Shown: positions 53,028 to 62,380, counted from the stretch's first letter. The stretch is 64,000 bases of DNA from Nitrosopumilus oxyclinae (GCF_013407165.1 NZ_CP026994.1:744001-808000); one strand, 5' to 3'. The notes: generated from the letters alone by a model not told the origin. Numbers and translations: made by a program.

Positions 53028-53150
53028 TTATTCTAGTGGGAAATCCACTCCACATTTTGGGCATTTGCCTCGTTTACCCTTGTATCCAGTATGATAATAC
53101 TCTGTAATATCAGCATTACAATGATCACAAGAAATCACTGAACTGCTCAT
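53028..53150 (-). CDS. Zinc-ribbon microprotein (40 aa), upstream of cyclase
   Basis: ATG 53150 opens 40 codons to TAA 53028: CDHCNADITEYYHTG then KCPKCGVDF, a four-cysteine ribbon. Its stop codon is followed directly by the cyclase SD, indicating one operon. Confidence 0.62.
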   Translation of the reverse strand: MSSSVISCDHCNADITEYYHTGYKGKRGKCPKCGVDFPLE

Positions 53151-53223
53151 GCCTATGAGGGCCTTTTAATCTATTTAGATTTAAGGATGAAGGTTTAAGG
53201 AGAGCAATTTTCAGATATTTCCT

Positions 53224-54063
53224 GTGAGATTAGGTTCAAGATCATCTAATGATTTCATTCAAATTTTAAATGAAAAGAGTGAATCAATTCAAAAATCATT
53301 TCTTCCAAAAATTATAGACGTTACCAAAATGGTAGATGTAAAAGTAATGATGGGTGATTCAACCATTACGGATCAAAAAACATTTGATCCAAAAAAAATT
53401 ACAGATTATTTTCAAAAAATAAATGATTCTCTTAAAGAATGGTCTGTTCAAGATGTATCCATTACAAATAATCAAGATGTAAGACGAATTTTTACAAAAT
53501 TCGAGATTTCTGAAGGGAGTTATTTGTTATCTGGACATTTGTCATTACAGTTTCATGTGTTGTTATATTACAAACCCATCCAACGTGTAATTGACTGTCA
53601 AAAAGAATTAGCAGAAATTGTAGATTTAACTAAAAACGAACAGGAGCAACTATCAGATAATAGTGATCAATTAGTTTTGAATAAACTAAAAGAGATGGGA
53701 TACAAAGATTTTGATCATCAGAAATTGTTTGAAGTGTTTTATGAAAACGATGAATTCAGAGAAAAAGTATTTGAAGAAATTCAAAAAGATGCAGGGGTTG
53801 ATTTTCAAGAATTATCTGAAAAAAAATCTAAATTGTTTTCAGAACTTGATTCACTTTTACTTGAAACTTATCAAACATCTCCTGTGTTAATCGATGACCC
53901 TAGATTAGTTTCAGGCGAAGAGGGATGTTTGTTATCATTAGACTTGGAATTTATTAAAAATGGGAACCGTGAAGGAGTGTTTGATCCAAGAAAAATGTCA
54001 GATAGTGTAAAAGAAAATATTCTAAAACGATTAACTGAACTTGAAAAAGTTATTCAATCATAA
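53224..54063 (+). CDS. Hypothetical protein (279 aa)
   Basis: GTG start at 53224. A soluble, mainly helical/alpha-beta protein (SESIQKSFLPKIIDVTKMVDV ... LHFHVLLYYKPIQ-like, NEFREKVFEEIQKDAGV). No membrane helix, no cysteine cluster. Family not recognised. Confidence 0.65.
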   Translation: MRLGSRSSNDFIQILNEKSESIQKSFLPKIIDVTKMVDVKVMMGDSTITDQKTFDPKKITDYFQKINDSLKEWSVQDVSITNNQDVRRIFTKFEISEGSYLLSGHLSLQFHVLLYYKPIQRVIDCQKELAEIVDLTKNEQEQLSDNSDQLVLNKLKEMGYKDFDHQKLFEVFYENDEFREKVFEEIQKDAGVDFQELSEKKSKLFSELDSLLLETYQTSPVLIDDPRLVSGEEGCLLSLDLEFIKNGNREGVFDPRKMSDSVKENILKRLTELEKVIQS

Positions 54064-54073
54064 TAAAACCCAA

Positions 54074-54118
54074 GTGACCGAAAAATGAGAAATTATCTCA
54101 AAGGGGAGATTCGGCCAC
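54074..54118 (+). ncRNA. Candidate structured RNA element
   Basis: GTGACCGAA (54074-54082) and TTCGGCCAC (54110-54118) form an 8-of-9 outer stem, enclosing a perfect TGAGA/TCTCA hairpin (54086-54090, 54096-54100). It lies in the 184-base gap before ilvA. It does not match any riboswitch I recall; could be a small RNA, a 5' leader element or chance. Confidence 0.35.
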
Positions 54119-54247
54119 CGGATATACTTTGAACGTGAATTTTTTTACTATTTAGGCATTCCTCAAAATATACGCATAAAATTTGACTAAAAATACAATT
54201 TTTGGATAGAAGAAGACAAATACGCCAAATCAATAGCATGATTTCCA

Positions 54248-55456
54248 ATGAACCCTACATATGATGACATACTGGCTGCAAATGCATTACGAGGTAATGA
54301 AATTAAAAAAACACCTCTGATACACACTTCAACATTTAGTGACATGACAGGTTCCGAAGTGTATCTTAAAGCAGAATTTAGACAAAAAACTGGTTCATTT
54401 AAAATTCGTGGAGCTTATTTTAAAATTAAATCATTATCTAATGAAGAAAAAAAACATGGAGTTGTTGCAGCTTCTGCAGGTAACCATGCACAAGGTGTTG
54501 CATTTGCATCATCATTAGAAAAAATTCCATGTACCATTGTAATGCCAAAAAATGCATCCCCTGCAAAAGTTTCTGCAACTAGAGGTTATGGTGCTAATGT
54601 AATACTGGAGGGAGTAAACTATGATGAATCATCAGCAAAAGCTAAAGAAATAGCAAAAGAAACGGGAGCAATAATGATTCATGCTTTTGATGATCCACAG
54701 ATAATTGCCGCACAAGGTGTAATTGGATTAGAAATACTAGAAGATTTGCCAGATGTAGATGAAATCTATGTGCCAATAGGGGGTGGTGGATTGGCAGCAG
54801 GTACACTAATTGCAATTAAAGAAAAAAATCCACAAATCAAAGTTATAGGAGTACAATCAAAGTCATTCCCATCCATGCATGATTCTGTAAAACAAGGATC
54901 AATTACATCTAGTGGGGGGGAGAGAACTATAGCTGACGGCATTTCAGTCAAGGTTCCAGGACAGTTAACATTTACAATCATTAAAGATCTTATAGATGAA
55001 ATAGTCCTAGTAGATGATATTGAAATTACAAAAGCGATGTTCTTGCTAATGGAAAGAATGAAGTTTGTAGTTGAACCTGCAGGTGCATCGAGTTTAGCTT
55101 ATCTAATTTCTAAAAAACCTGCAGTAGGGAAAAAAGTTGTAGCAATATTGGCCGGAGGTAATGTGGATATGTATCTATTAGGACAAATTGTAGATAAAGG
55201 CCTTGCAGCAATGGGCAGATTGTTAAAATTATCTATTTTGCTACCTGATAGACCAGGTGCATTCAAAGAAATTGTTGATGAAATAACTTTAGCAAATGCA
55301 AATATCGTTGAAGTAGTGCATGATAGACTGAGCTCCAACATCAATGCAGGATCTGCAGGCGTTACATTAAGTCTAGAAACTCAAGGAAAAGAACAAGCAG
55401 AATTACTTATTGATGCATTAAAAAAGAAAAATATTCAATTCACATTACTGACATAA
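54248..55456 (+). CDS. ilvA: Threonine dehydratase with C-terminal ACT domain
   Basis: Converts threonine to 2-oxobutanoate, first step of isoleucine synthesis. 402 residues. The PLP lysine is in FKIRGAYFKI, PLP phosphate loop GGGGLAAG, and ASAGNHAQG substrate loop. The last 80 residues (LLKLSILLPDRPGAFKEI...) form an ACT domain for feedback regulation. Short, TdcB-like size. ilvD is at 2441. Confidence 0.95.
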   Translation: MNPTYDDILAANALRGNEIKKTPLIHTSTFSDMTGSEVYLKAEFRQKTGSFKIRGAYFKIKSLSNEEKKHGVVAASAGNHAQGVAFASSLEKIPCTIVMPKNASPAKVSATRGYGANVILEGVNYDESSAKAKEIAKETGAIMIHAFDDPQIIAAQGVIGLEILEDLPDVDEIYVPIGGGGLAAGTLIAIKEKNPQIKVIGVQSKSFPSMHDSVKQGSITSSGGERTIADGISVKVPGQLTFTIIKDLIDEIVLVDDIEITKAMFLLMERMKFVVEPAGASSLAYLISKKPAVGKKVVAILAGGNVDMYLLGQIVDKGLAAMGRLLKLSILLPDRPGAFKEIVDEITLANANIVEVVHDRLSSNINAGSAGVTLSLETQGKEQAELLIDALKKKNIQFTLLT

Positions 55457-55457
55457 T

Positions 55458-56033
55458 CTATTTGAATTTCTTTTTTGCAAATTTTGAAAGACCTTCTTTT
55501 TTTAATTGATCAGACTCTTTCATGACTGAATTATGCTGATTGGATTTATGTTGTTTTAGAATTTTTTTCAAATCTGGAAATTCATTTGCCAACATCTTCA
55601 TAGCATAGATTGCGGCATTGCCTGCTTTGTTAACTCCAACAGCTACCACTGGAGAACCAGATGGCATTTCAGTTATTGACAGCAATGAATCTAATCCGCC
55701 AAACGCAGAAAATTTCGCTGTGTCTGATTTTTTTGGATGTTTATCATTGAAAACCAGAATTGGAACTCCAATTACTGGAATTGTAGTGTGAGATGCAATC
55801 ATTCCAGGTAAATGTGCAGCACCACCTGCTCCAGCAATAATAATTTTAAATCCCATCTTCTCAGCATGTTTTGCATATTCTGCCAATCTTGCAGGAGTTC
55901 TATGTGCAGATACGATTTGATCTTCATGTTTAATTTTATACTCGTCTAAAATCTCTGCAGCACCCTGCATAATTCTACTATCAGAACTTGATCCCATGAT
56001 AATTCCAACTAATGGTTTTTTTGAATATGCCAT
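55458..56033 (-). CDS. purE: N5-CAIR mutase
   Basis: Catalytic subunit of phosphoribosylaminoimidazole carboxylase; converts N5-CAIR to CAIR. 191 residues with GSSSDSRIMQGAAEIL, SAHRTPARL and GAGGAAHLPGM. The C-terminus is a lysine-rich extension (KKEGLSKFAKKKFK). It is divergent from purK across 106 bases, whereas purE and purK are often adjacent on the same strand. Confidence 0.94.
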   Translation of the reverse strand: MAYSKKPLVGIIMGSSSDSRIMQGAAEILDEYKIKHEDQIVSAHRTPARLAEYAKHAEKMGFKIIIAGAGGAAHLPGMIASHTTIPVIGVPILVFNDKHPKKSDTAKFSAFGGLDSLLSITEMPSGSPVVAVGVNKAGNAAIYAMKMLANEFPDLKKILKQHKSNQHNSVMKESDQLKKEGLSKFAKKKFK

Positions 56034-56139
56034 GATAATAGAAAAAACTAGAGAGTAATTAACAATTCTATTAAGAAATAATCAAAAATATCATTCCAAA
56101 TACATTAGATATTTTTAATCCAAAAAGAACAATTCAGTA

Positions 56140-57285
56140 ATGGCAAAAATTCTTGGAATTATTGGCGGAGGTCAACTAGGAATGATGATCACAGAGGCAG
56201 CTAAAAAAATGCCTAACGAAATATCTGAAATTATTGTGTTAGATCCTACTGAAAATTGTCCTGCTTCCCAAGTAGGAGCAACCCAAATTATCGCAGATTT
56301 TAAAGACAAAGACGCCATTATTGAATTGGCAAATAAATCTGACATTATCACATATGAAATTGAATCAGGAGATAGTGATGTCTTAAAATCAGTTGAGGGT
56401 AAATCTCAAATCAACCCATCACCTGAAACTTTGAAAATCATCCAAGACAAATTCTTACAAAAATCTTTTCTTAAAGAAAATAACATACCAATACCAGATT
56501 TTATGGAAATCAGTAATATTGATGATGTTAAGAGAGGATTAGAGAAATTTGGACTTCCTGCAATGCTAAAAGCTCGAAGGGACGCATATGATGGAAGAGG
56601 TAATTTTAAAATTAACTCTGAAGATGGAGTTCAAAAAGCATTTGATTATTTCAAAGGGCAACCTCTTCTTTTAGAAAAATTTGTACCGTTCAGTATGGAA
56701 GTATCTGTAATTGCTTCAAGAAACACCAAAGGTCAAATCAAAACATATCCTCTAGTTGAAAATATACATGAACATAATATTTTACGAGAAACAATAGCAC
56801 CTGCCAGAGTTTCTAAAAATATTTCAGACAAGGCAGAAAAGATAGCTGAAAAAACAATGTCGGTACTAAAAGGTGCTGGAATATTCGGCATAGAGATGTT
56901 TGTAACTAATGATGATGAAGTAATGATTAATGAAATAGCCCCAAGAGTTCATAATTCTGGACATCATACGTTACAATCTAGTAAAACGTCTCAATTTGAA
57001 CAGCATCTAAAAGCAATTCTAGGGTTAGAATTAGGAAGTACAGAATTAATTCATAATTCCATAATGTACAATATTTTGGGAAGTGATGGGTTTACAGGAG
57101 AATATGACCCACTAGATATTTCTGATAATGGAGTATTTTTGAAAATGTATGGTAAAAAAATCTCAAAACCTCTTCGAAAATTAGGGCACATCAACATAGT
57201 TGGTGTGAATGGTGAGTCAATTGAAGAGTTGTTAAAAAAATTAGAGAATATAAAACCAAAAACTGTTGTCAAAGCATCGGATTAG
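56140..57285 (+). CDS. purK: N5-carboxyaminoimidazole ribonucleotide synthase
   Basis: ATP-grasp enzyme making N5-CAIR from AIR and bicarbonate. 381 residues: GIIGGGQLGMM at the start, LKARRDAYDGRGNF ATP loop, and NEIAPRVHNSGHHT substrate region. Divergent from purE. Together they supply CAIR; PurP is at 13621. Confidence 0.94.
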   Translation: MAKILGIIGGGQLGMMITEAAKKMPNEISEIIVLDPTENCPASQVGATQIIADFKDKDAIIELANKSDIITYEIESGDSDVLKSVEGKSQINPSPETLKIIQDKFLQKSFLKENNIPIPDFMEISNIDDVKRGLEKFGLPAMLKARRDAYDGRGNFKINSEDGVQKAFDYFKGQPLLLEKFVPFSMEVSVIASRNTKGQIKTYPLVENIHEHNILRETIAPARVSKNISDKAEKIAEKTMSVLKGAGIFGIEMFVTNDDEVMINEIAPRVHNSGHHTLQSSKTSQFEQHLKAILGLELGSTELIHNSIMYNILGSDGFTGEYDPLDISDNGVFLKMYGKKISKPLRKLGHINIVGVNGESIEELLKKLENIKPKTVVKASD

Positions 57286-57315
57286 ATTTATTAGTTGTGA
57301 ATAGCAAATCAAATC

Positions 57316-57687
57316 ATGCTTCTTAAAACATCTATTGTATTATCAGCAATTTCTATAGGATTACTTGTTTTGTATGGAGCAGATGTTGCCGTTGCAATGG
57401 GGAGTGATAATCATGATGGCTTTTTACCATTAGATGACATGCAACGAGGTGCAGGACTAGGAGGTCCAGCAATTCTTTTACCAATAATTGCATTTTTCAT
57501 ATCATTTAAACAACCATCAATGAAATTAGGCGGACTAATAATAGTATCAGGAGTTTTAATTCTAATTGGAGGTCTTGCAATGGTAGGAACTCCTGCCCCA
57601 GAAGGTGTAGAGAGAAATCCAATAATGTTATTTGCTCCAGCAATTTTACAAATTGCATTAGGTGCAATTAAGATAAAAAAATCTTAA
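57316..57687 (+). CDS. Integral membrane protein (123 aa)
   Basis: About four hydrophobic helices (residues 6-28, 45-68, 72-90, 103-118). The second loop has an acidic NHDGFLPLDDMQRG. No known family. 30 bases after purK on the same strand. Confidence 0.65.
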   Translation: MLLKTSIVLSAISIGLLVLYGADVAVAMGSDNHDGFLPLDDMQRGAGLGGPAILLPIIAFFISFKQPSMKLGGLIIVSGVLILIGGLAMVGTPAPEGVERNPIMLFAPAILQIALGAIKIKKS

Positions 57688-57696
57688 ACATTTAGC

Positions 57697-57828
57697 ATGA
57701 CTATTTGTGCAAAGTGTGAAAATGATGTAAACAAGGTCTACGATTGTGATCATACTAAATTTAAAAATTATTGCGTTGAATGCTATCAAGAATTACATTA
57801 CAATTTAACTGAAGAAAGCAGTTGTTAA
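57697..57828 (+). CDS. Cys/His-rich microprotein (43 aa)
   Basis: ATG 57697 opens 43 codons: CAKCENDVNKVYDCDH and YCVECYQELHYN, a zinc-binding pattern. It lies 9 bases after the membrane-protein gene. A truncated paralogue follows 1 base later. Confidence 0.55.
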   Translation: MTICAKCENDVNKVYDCDHTKFKNYCVECYQELHYNLTEESSC

Positions 57829-57829
57829 C

Positions 57830-57916
57830 ATGAAAAAATCCAAGATTGATTCTCCGCATTGTCTTGAATGCTACACTGAATTATACTATTATGACAGTGA
57901 CATTAAATCCGAATAG
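57830..57916 (+). CDS. Cys microprotein (28 aa), paralogue of the preceding gene
   Basis: ATG 57830 opens 28 codons containing HCLECYTELYYYD, matching the YCVECYQELHYN end of the gene before it. It has lost the first CxxC, so zinc binding alone is doubtful. Tandem duplicate, possibly a decaying copy. Confidence 0.4.
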   Translation: MKKSKIDSPHCLECYTELYYYDSDIKSE

Positions 57917-58002
57917 ACCTTTTCTATTTATTTATATACACTATTTCATCTAATGCAGGTCGTGAGAGATTTGAACTACTACCTTACAGAAAGTGAAAAA
58001 TA

Positions 58003-58251
58003 TTGTTGACAGATAGAGATATTGCAATTTATGCTCTAGGAAAAACTGAGGGAGTTCACTCCATTGCAGAAACTCTCGGAAAAGGTCTAGATGATGAAAA
58101 GTATATTGAATCTTGGAATAAAACTATGAAATTACTAGGTATTGAAATGCCATTAAAGGAACTTGAGAACATCTATAATGAATTTGCAAAAAAGATGGAA
58201 GATATCGTAAAGACTGAAAACATAAAACCTGAAAAATCTACCACCAAATAG
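58003..58251 (+). CDS. Hypothetical protein (82 aa)
   Basis: TTG 58003 start (another TTG follows at once). A small helical, soluble protein (IAIYALGKTEGVHSIAETLGKGLDD...). Its stop directly abuts ATG 58252 of the nucleotidyltransferase, so coupled translation is likely. No family recognised. Confidence 0.6.
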   Translation: MLTDRDIAIYALGKTEGVHSIAETLGKGLDDEKYIESWNKTMKLLGIEMPLKELENIYNEFAKKMEDIVKTENIKPEKSTTK

Positions 58252-58920
58252 ATGAAAGCAATAATTTTGGCAGGAGGAAGAGGGAAAAGATTAAGACCAA
58301 TTACAGACTATGTTCCAAAACCACTAGTACCAATCAAAAACACTCCAATCATAGAATGGCAATTAAAATATCTTAAAAAATATGGTGTGTCTGAAGTAAT
58401 AATTTGTACAGGATATAAACAAGAAATGATTGAAGATTATTTGAAAATTAAAAATTTAGGAATTAAAATAAAATTCTCTATTGAAAAAACACCATTAGGC
58501 ACAGGGGGTGCAATTAAAAAAGCAGGTAAATTAATCAAAGATAAATCATTTTTTGTCATTAATGGAGATACGATAACAAACATAGATTTAAAAAAATTAT
58601 CAAAGAAACAAAATTCAATTGCATCAATTGAATTAAAAACAAAATTTGGAGTATTGGAAATTAGTGAAGATAAAATTACAAAGTTCAAAGAAAAAAAAGA
58701 AATTTCAGATGTGTGGATGAATGCAGGGATTTATCATTTAGAAAGAGACATTCTAAAAGATCTACCAAAAAAAGGAGATATAGAAAAAACAGTTTTTCCA
58801 GATTATGCCAAAAAAGGAAAACTCAATATTGAAAAATTTAAAAATGTCAAATGGTATTCAGTAGATTCATTCAAAGATATGGAAGAATGTTCTTTAGAAA
58901 TAGATAAAATAATAAAATAA
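58252..58920 (+). CDS. Sugar-phosphate nucleotidyltransferase
   Basis: Makes NDP-sugars from a sugar phosphate and NTP, for glycans or glycosylated surface proteins. 222 residues with LAGGRGKRLRPIT, PKPLVP and FVINGDTIT. Shorter than GlmU-type enzymes and lacking a C-terminal hexapeptide domain. Specific sugar unknown. Confidence 0.88.
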   Translation: MKAIILAGGRGKRLRPITDYVPKPLVPIKNTPIIEWQLKYLKKYGVSEVIICTGYKQEMIEDYLKIKNLGIKIKFSIEKTPLGTGGAIKKAGKLIKDKSFFVINGDTITNIDLKKLSKKQNSIASIELKTKFGVLEISEDKITKFKEKKEISDVWMNAGIYHLERDILKDLPKKGDIEKTVFPDYAKKGKLNIEKFKNVKWYSVDSFKDMEECSLEIDKIIK

Positions 58921-58932
58921 AATATTGTGTTT

Positions 58933-59079
58933 TTATGCACCGGTTCTATGTAATGTGACCATACAATATGCTATTTCTTCAACAAACAATTCATCTTTAC
59001 TAATTGAAGCATATTTTGTTGCATTGTCCCAAAATGTTGGTTTTTTGTCAGATTCTTCTGAGAATACTTGTTCGCTCAT
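58933..59079 (-). CDS. Hypothetical microprotein (48 aa)
   Basis: ATG 59079 opens 48 codons to TAA 58933. Acidic, soluble (MSEQVFSEESDKKPTFWDNA...) with a hydrophobic helical end. No motif. It occupies most of the gap 58921-59178. Confidence 0.45.
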   Translation of the reverse strand: MSEQVFSEESDKKPTFWDNATKYASISKDELFVEEIAYCMVTLHRTGA

Positions 59080-59178
59080 AATTCTAATTCTAAACCGATC
59101 TGATAATACTCGACCTCAACCAAAATTCACCCCTTACTAAAACAGAACACTAGAATATCCAAAACACATAGCAATTTC

Positions 59179-60144
59179 ATGCGTATTGCATGTAGTCTAG
59201 GTTCATTACTATCCATAGAAGAGGTTCTAAAATGCTCAGAAATTATTTCTAAAACAAATACCGATACAGTATGGGTGCCTGAAACGTGGGGTATGGAGAA
59301 TTTCTCAATGCTAGGAGCAGTATCGGCCAAAACAAAAAAACAAAAAATAGGCTCATCAATTATCAACATCTATTCTAGAAGTCCATCAACTATTGCTATG
59401 GGGGCATCAACAGTTGATACACTATCAAATGGCAGATTAGTACTAGGACTTGGAACAAGTAGCTTACCAATAGTTGAATCATTTCATGGAAATAAATTTG
59501 AAAAACCATTACAAAGAATGAAAGAATATGTGGAAATAATTCGTCTTGCATTATCAGGAAAACAAGTAAATTATGATGGTCAAATTTTTAAATTAAATAA
59601 TTTTACATTACTAATCAAACCACAAAGAAAAGAAATTCCAATTTATCTTGCAGCAATTAATAAAAAAATGGTAGATCTTGCATGGGAAATTGGCAATGGG
59701 GTAATTTTTTACCTTAGACCACTAAATGAAATGAAACAAACTATATCTAAAATGCAATCAAAGAAAAAAATAGATGTGACATGTCAAATAATTACATGTG
59801 TGTCTGAAAATTCTGAAGAAGCAATATTGAGAACAAAAAAGACAGTTGCATTTTATATTTCAGTAGGCGATATTTATCGTAAATTTTTATCAGATAATGG
59901 GTTTCAAAAAGAAACTAGTGAAATTTATGATGAATTTAAAAAATCAGGATTTAAATCAACCCATAATTTGGTAACTGATAGCATGTTACAATCCCTTGCA
60001 ATTTCTGGAACATCAGAAGAATGTAAAAAACAATTAAAGAATTTCATCGATATTGGAATTGAGCAACCTATTTTACAATTTAACCCAATTGGATCCACAA
60101 TGAATTCATTTGAGTTATTCAAAAAAACATTTTTGGATCAATGA
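59179..60144 (+). CDS. F420-dependent LLM-class (luciferase-like) oxidoreductase
   Basis: A 321-residue (beta/alpha)8 enzyme: TDTVWVPETWGMENFSML, GASTVDTLSNGRLVLGLGTSS and IEQPILQFNP, the pattern of F420-dependent methylene-H4MPT reductase-like proteins. Substrate is unknown. A thiolase gene starts 1 base after its stop, so the two are cotranscribed. Confidence 0.85.
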   Translation: MRIACSLGSLLSIEEVLKCSEIISKTNTDTVWVPETWGMENFSMLGAVSAKTKKQKIGSSIINIYSRSPSTIAMGASTVDTLSNGRLVLGLGTSSLPIVESFHGNKFEKPLQRMKEYVEIIRLALSGKQVNYDGQIFKLNNFTLLIKPQRKEIPIYLAAINKKMVDLAWEIGNGVIFYLRPLNEMKQTISKMQSKKKIDVTCQIITCVSENSEEAILRTKKTVAFYISVGDIYRKFLSDNGFQKETSEIYDEFKKSGFKSTHNLVTDSMLQSLAISGTSEECKKQLKNFIDIGIEQPILQFNPIGSTMNSFELFKKTFLDQ

Positions 60145-60145
60145 T

Positions 60146-61255
60146 ATGAATAAAGTTGGAATTATAGGATATGGGATCACACCTTTTACAAAAGAGGATA
60201 AAAAAATAGAATCTATTTTATTTGATTCTACAAAAGAATTATTCAAAAACAACTCACATATCAGCAGAAGTGAAATTGATGCTGTTTTAGTTTCTACAAA
60301 TAGCAATTCAAAGTACCTCTCCCCAATACTATCTGAAATGGCAGGTATTCAGCCAAAAATAGCCCATTCTATTGAAAATTTATGTAATTCAGGCACAAAT
60401 TCCATTGTTTCAGCATATTCTTACATAGCTTCGGGTCTTGCAGATCTAGTTTTAGTTACAGGTGCTGAAAGATACGATAGTCCAGGGAGTGTATTGGAGT
60501 GGGATAATTCACGTGGAGAATTCAAGCATCCAATTTTTTGGTCTTCAATATTTTCAAAATCATACAAACGGAAATTTGGTATTACAGATGAACAATTAGC
60601 AATAGTTTCAGTAAAAAATCACAAACAAGCAATAGAGAATGAGAATGCATTTTCACATAAAACATTCACAGTTGAGGAGGTAGTGAATTCAAAACAACTT
60701 ACAGATGATCTCAGATTATTAGATTGTTCAAGACCATGTACTGGAAGTGCATCAATTATTCTAGGTTCTGAAGATAAAGTGAAAGAACTTTCTGAGAATC
60801 CTGTTTGGATAACAGGAATTGGTCAAAAAACAACATCGGCTGGATTTACAAAAAATACTTCATTTACATCCATGGATTCTACCAAACAAGCAGGCAATGT
60901 AGCATTAAAAATGTCAAAGAAAAATATTTCAGATATTGATGTTATAGAATTGCATGATGCATTTTCAGTTTGCGAACCAATGGCACTGGAATCATTAGGA
61001 TTATCACAAGAAGGAAAGAGTATGGATATGATTAAAGAATTACATGATACTGATAATTTCAAAGTAAACCCAAGAGGGGGTTTAATTGGATGCGGTCACC
61101 CTCTTGGTGCTACTGGGATTGCTCAAACTATAGAAATTACACAACAACTACAATCAACTGCAAATAAAAGACAAGTAGATAACTCTAAAACAGGATTGGT
61201 TCACAACATGTCAGCAGCTGCAACATCATCTACAGTATTGGTTTTAGAAAAATGA
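60146..61255 (+). CDS. Thiolase (acetyl-CoA acetyltransferase), archaeal type
   Basis: Condenses or cleaves acyl-CoA thioesters. 369 residues from ATG 60146 (MNKVGIIGYG); a start 12 codons earlier overlaps the LLM gene and is less likely. The active-site cysteine is in ENLCNSGTNS, and the GGLIGCGHPLGATG block supplies the His/Cys. The DUF35 gene follows with a 4-base overlap, a typical archaeal pairing for HMG-CoA or acetoacetyl-CoA formation. Confidence 0.88.
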   Translation: MNKVGIIGYGITPFTKEDKKIESILFDSTKELFKNNSHISRSEIDAVLVSTNSNSKYLSPILSEMAGIQPKIAHSIENLCNSGTNSIVSAYSYIASGLADLVLVTGAERYDSPGSVLEWDNSRGEFKHPIFWSSIFSKSYKRKFGITDEQLAIVSVKNHKQAIENENAFSHKTFTVEEVVNSKQLTDDLRLLDCSRPCTGSASIILGSEDKVKELSENPVWITGIGQKTTSAGFTKNTSFTSMDSTKQAGNVALKMSKKNISDIDVIELHDAFSVCEPMALESLGLSQEGKSMDMIKELHDTDNFKVNPRGGLIGCGHPLGATGIAQTIEITQQLQSTANKRQVDNSKTGLVHNMSAAATSSTVLVLEK

Positions 61256-61560
61256 GTTTTGAAAATAAATTGAATGAAGGAATTTTTTGTATTCCAAAAT
61301 GCGATAAATGTAAAAAAATCGTATGGCCTGCATCAGAATTTTGCAATCACTGTTTTGGAGAAGTCTCACTAGATGAGGGTAATTTTGAGGCTAAAATAAT
61401 TGAATTTTCAGGTAAAAATGAGCAATATTTTTGCCTGGTCGAAATTGAAAAAACGTTTAGAATTATTGCAACTATTTCAAAAATCCCAGAGGTAGGACAG
61501 TCAGTGATAATTTCAAAATGTGGGATTTCTCAAGGGAATTATTTTTTTGAAGTTAGTTAA
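61252..61560 (+). CDS. DUF35 OB-fold/zinc-ribbon acyl-CoA-associated protein
   Basis: A 102-residue partner of thiolase: zinc ribbon CIPKCDKCKK ... FCNHCFG followed by an OB-fold (KIIEFSGKNEQYFCLVEIE). In archaea such proteins bridge thiolase and HMG-CoA synthase. It overlaps the thiolase by 4 bases and the convergent methyltransferase by 8 bases. Confidence 0.85.
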   Translation: MSFENKLNEGIFCIPKCDKCKKIVWPASEFCNHCFGEVSLDEGNFEAKIIEFSGKNEQYFCLVEIEKTFRIIATISKIPEVGQSVIISKCGISQGNYFFEVS

Positions 61561-62380
61561 ATTCAGTATAGATGTAAGGGGTTTCTACTGTTTGATCAAA
61601 TGTCCAAATTGTTGGTAGAGATACAGTATCAATTACTTTCAAATTGTGTTTTTCAATCAATGAACTCCACCCACCATTTTCTAAATTTCCAGATAATTGT
61701 CTTTTAGTATGAGTACCGGCAAAAACAATACATGTGTTCTTTTTTAAATCTGAAATACAATTAATTTTTTCTATAATACTTGTTGCCAATACATCCCCAC
61801 CCATTTGTGGAAGACCACCTATGAAAAAAACAGGTTTATTTAATTTTAATTCAGAATAATCTAATTCCAAAGCATCATCACATTTTGGATTAAAGTCTTG
61901 TTTTGTAGATTTACAGATGGTATCTTGTAATTCAACTAAGACATCATCGATTTCAATGCTGTGAGATGTTTGTCCTAAAATAGTTCCAGAAAAAGCTATT
62001 CTCCCATCCCCTGAACCAATATCCACTAATTCAGCATACCCAAGTTCCTTAGCAATACTTGTCATCACATATGCAGACATAATCCATGTAGGATAAAATG
62101 GCTGACAACTCGAACCATGTTTGATACTGTTTAACCAATATTGGTTAATGTCCCCTTCATAGACAGTACACATGGTTCCATCAATATCCTCTTCGTAATG
62201 ATTAAAGTAAATTGGATTTTTGAGGGCAAACTCATGAAGTTGTTGTAAATGATTTGATGATAATTGGAATTTATCTGAAACAGATGATGGAATTACTTCT
62301 TGAATATGTGCATTTCCAGAGTAATTTTTGGCAAAATTTCTCTTTACATCAACTAGATTTTGTACTAATTCCTCTAGCAT
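61553..62380 (-). CDS. SAM-dependent methyltransferase-like protein
   Basis: A 275-residue protein with motif I ELVDIGSGDGRIAFSG and an acidic post-I HSIEIDD, typical of class I methyltransferases. The N-terminal 90 residues have CQPFYPTWIM. Substrate unknown. Convergent with the DUF35 gene. Confidence 0.75.
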   Translation of the reverse strand: MLEELVQNLVDVKRNFAKNYSGNAHIQEVIPSSVSDKFQLSSNHLQQLHEFALKNPIYFNHYEEDIDGTMCTVYEGDINQYWLNSIKHGSSCQPFYPTWIMSAYVMTSIAKELGYAELVDIGSGDGRIAFSGTILGQTSHSIEIDDVLVELQDTICKSTKQDFNPKCDDALELDYSELKLNKPVFFIGGLPQMGGDVLATSIIEKINCISDLKKNTCIVFAGTHTKRQLSGNLENGGWSSLIEKHNLKVIDTVSLPTIWTFDQTVETPYIYTEFN

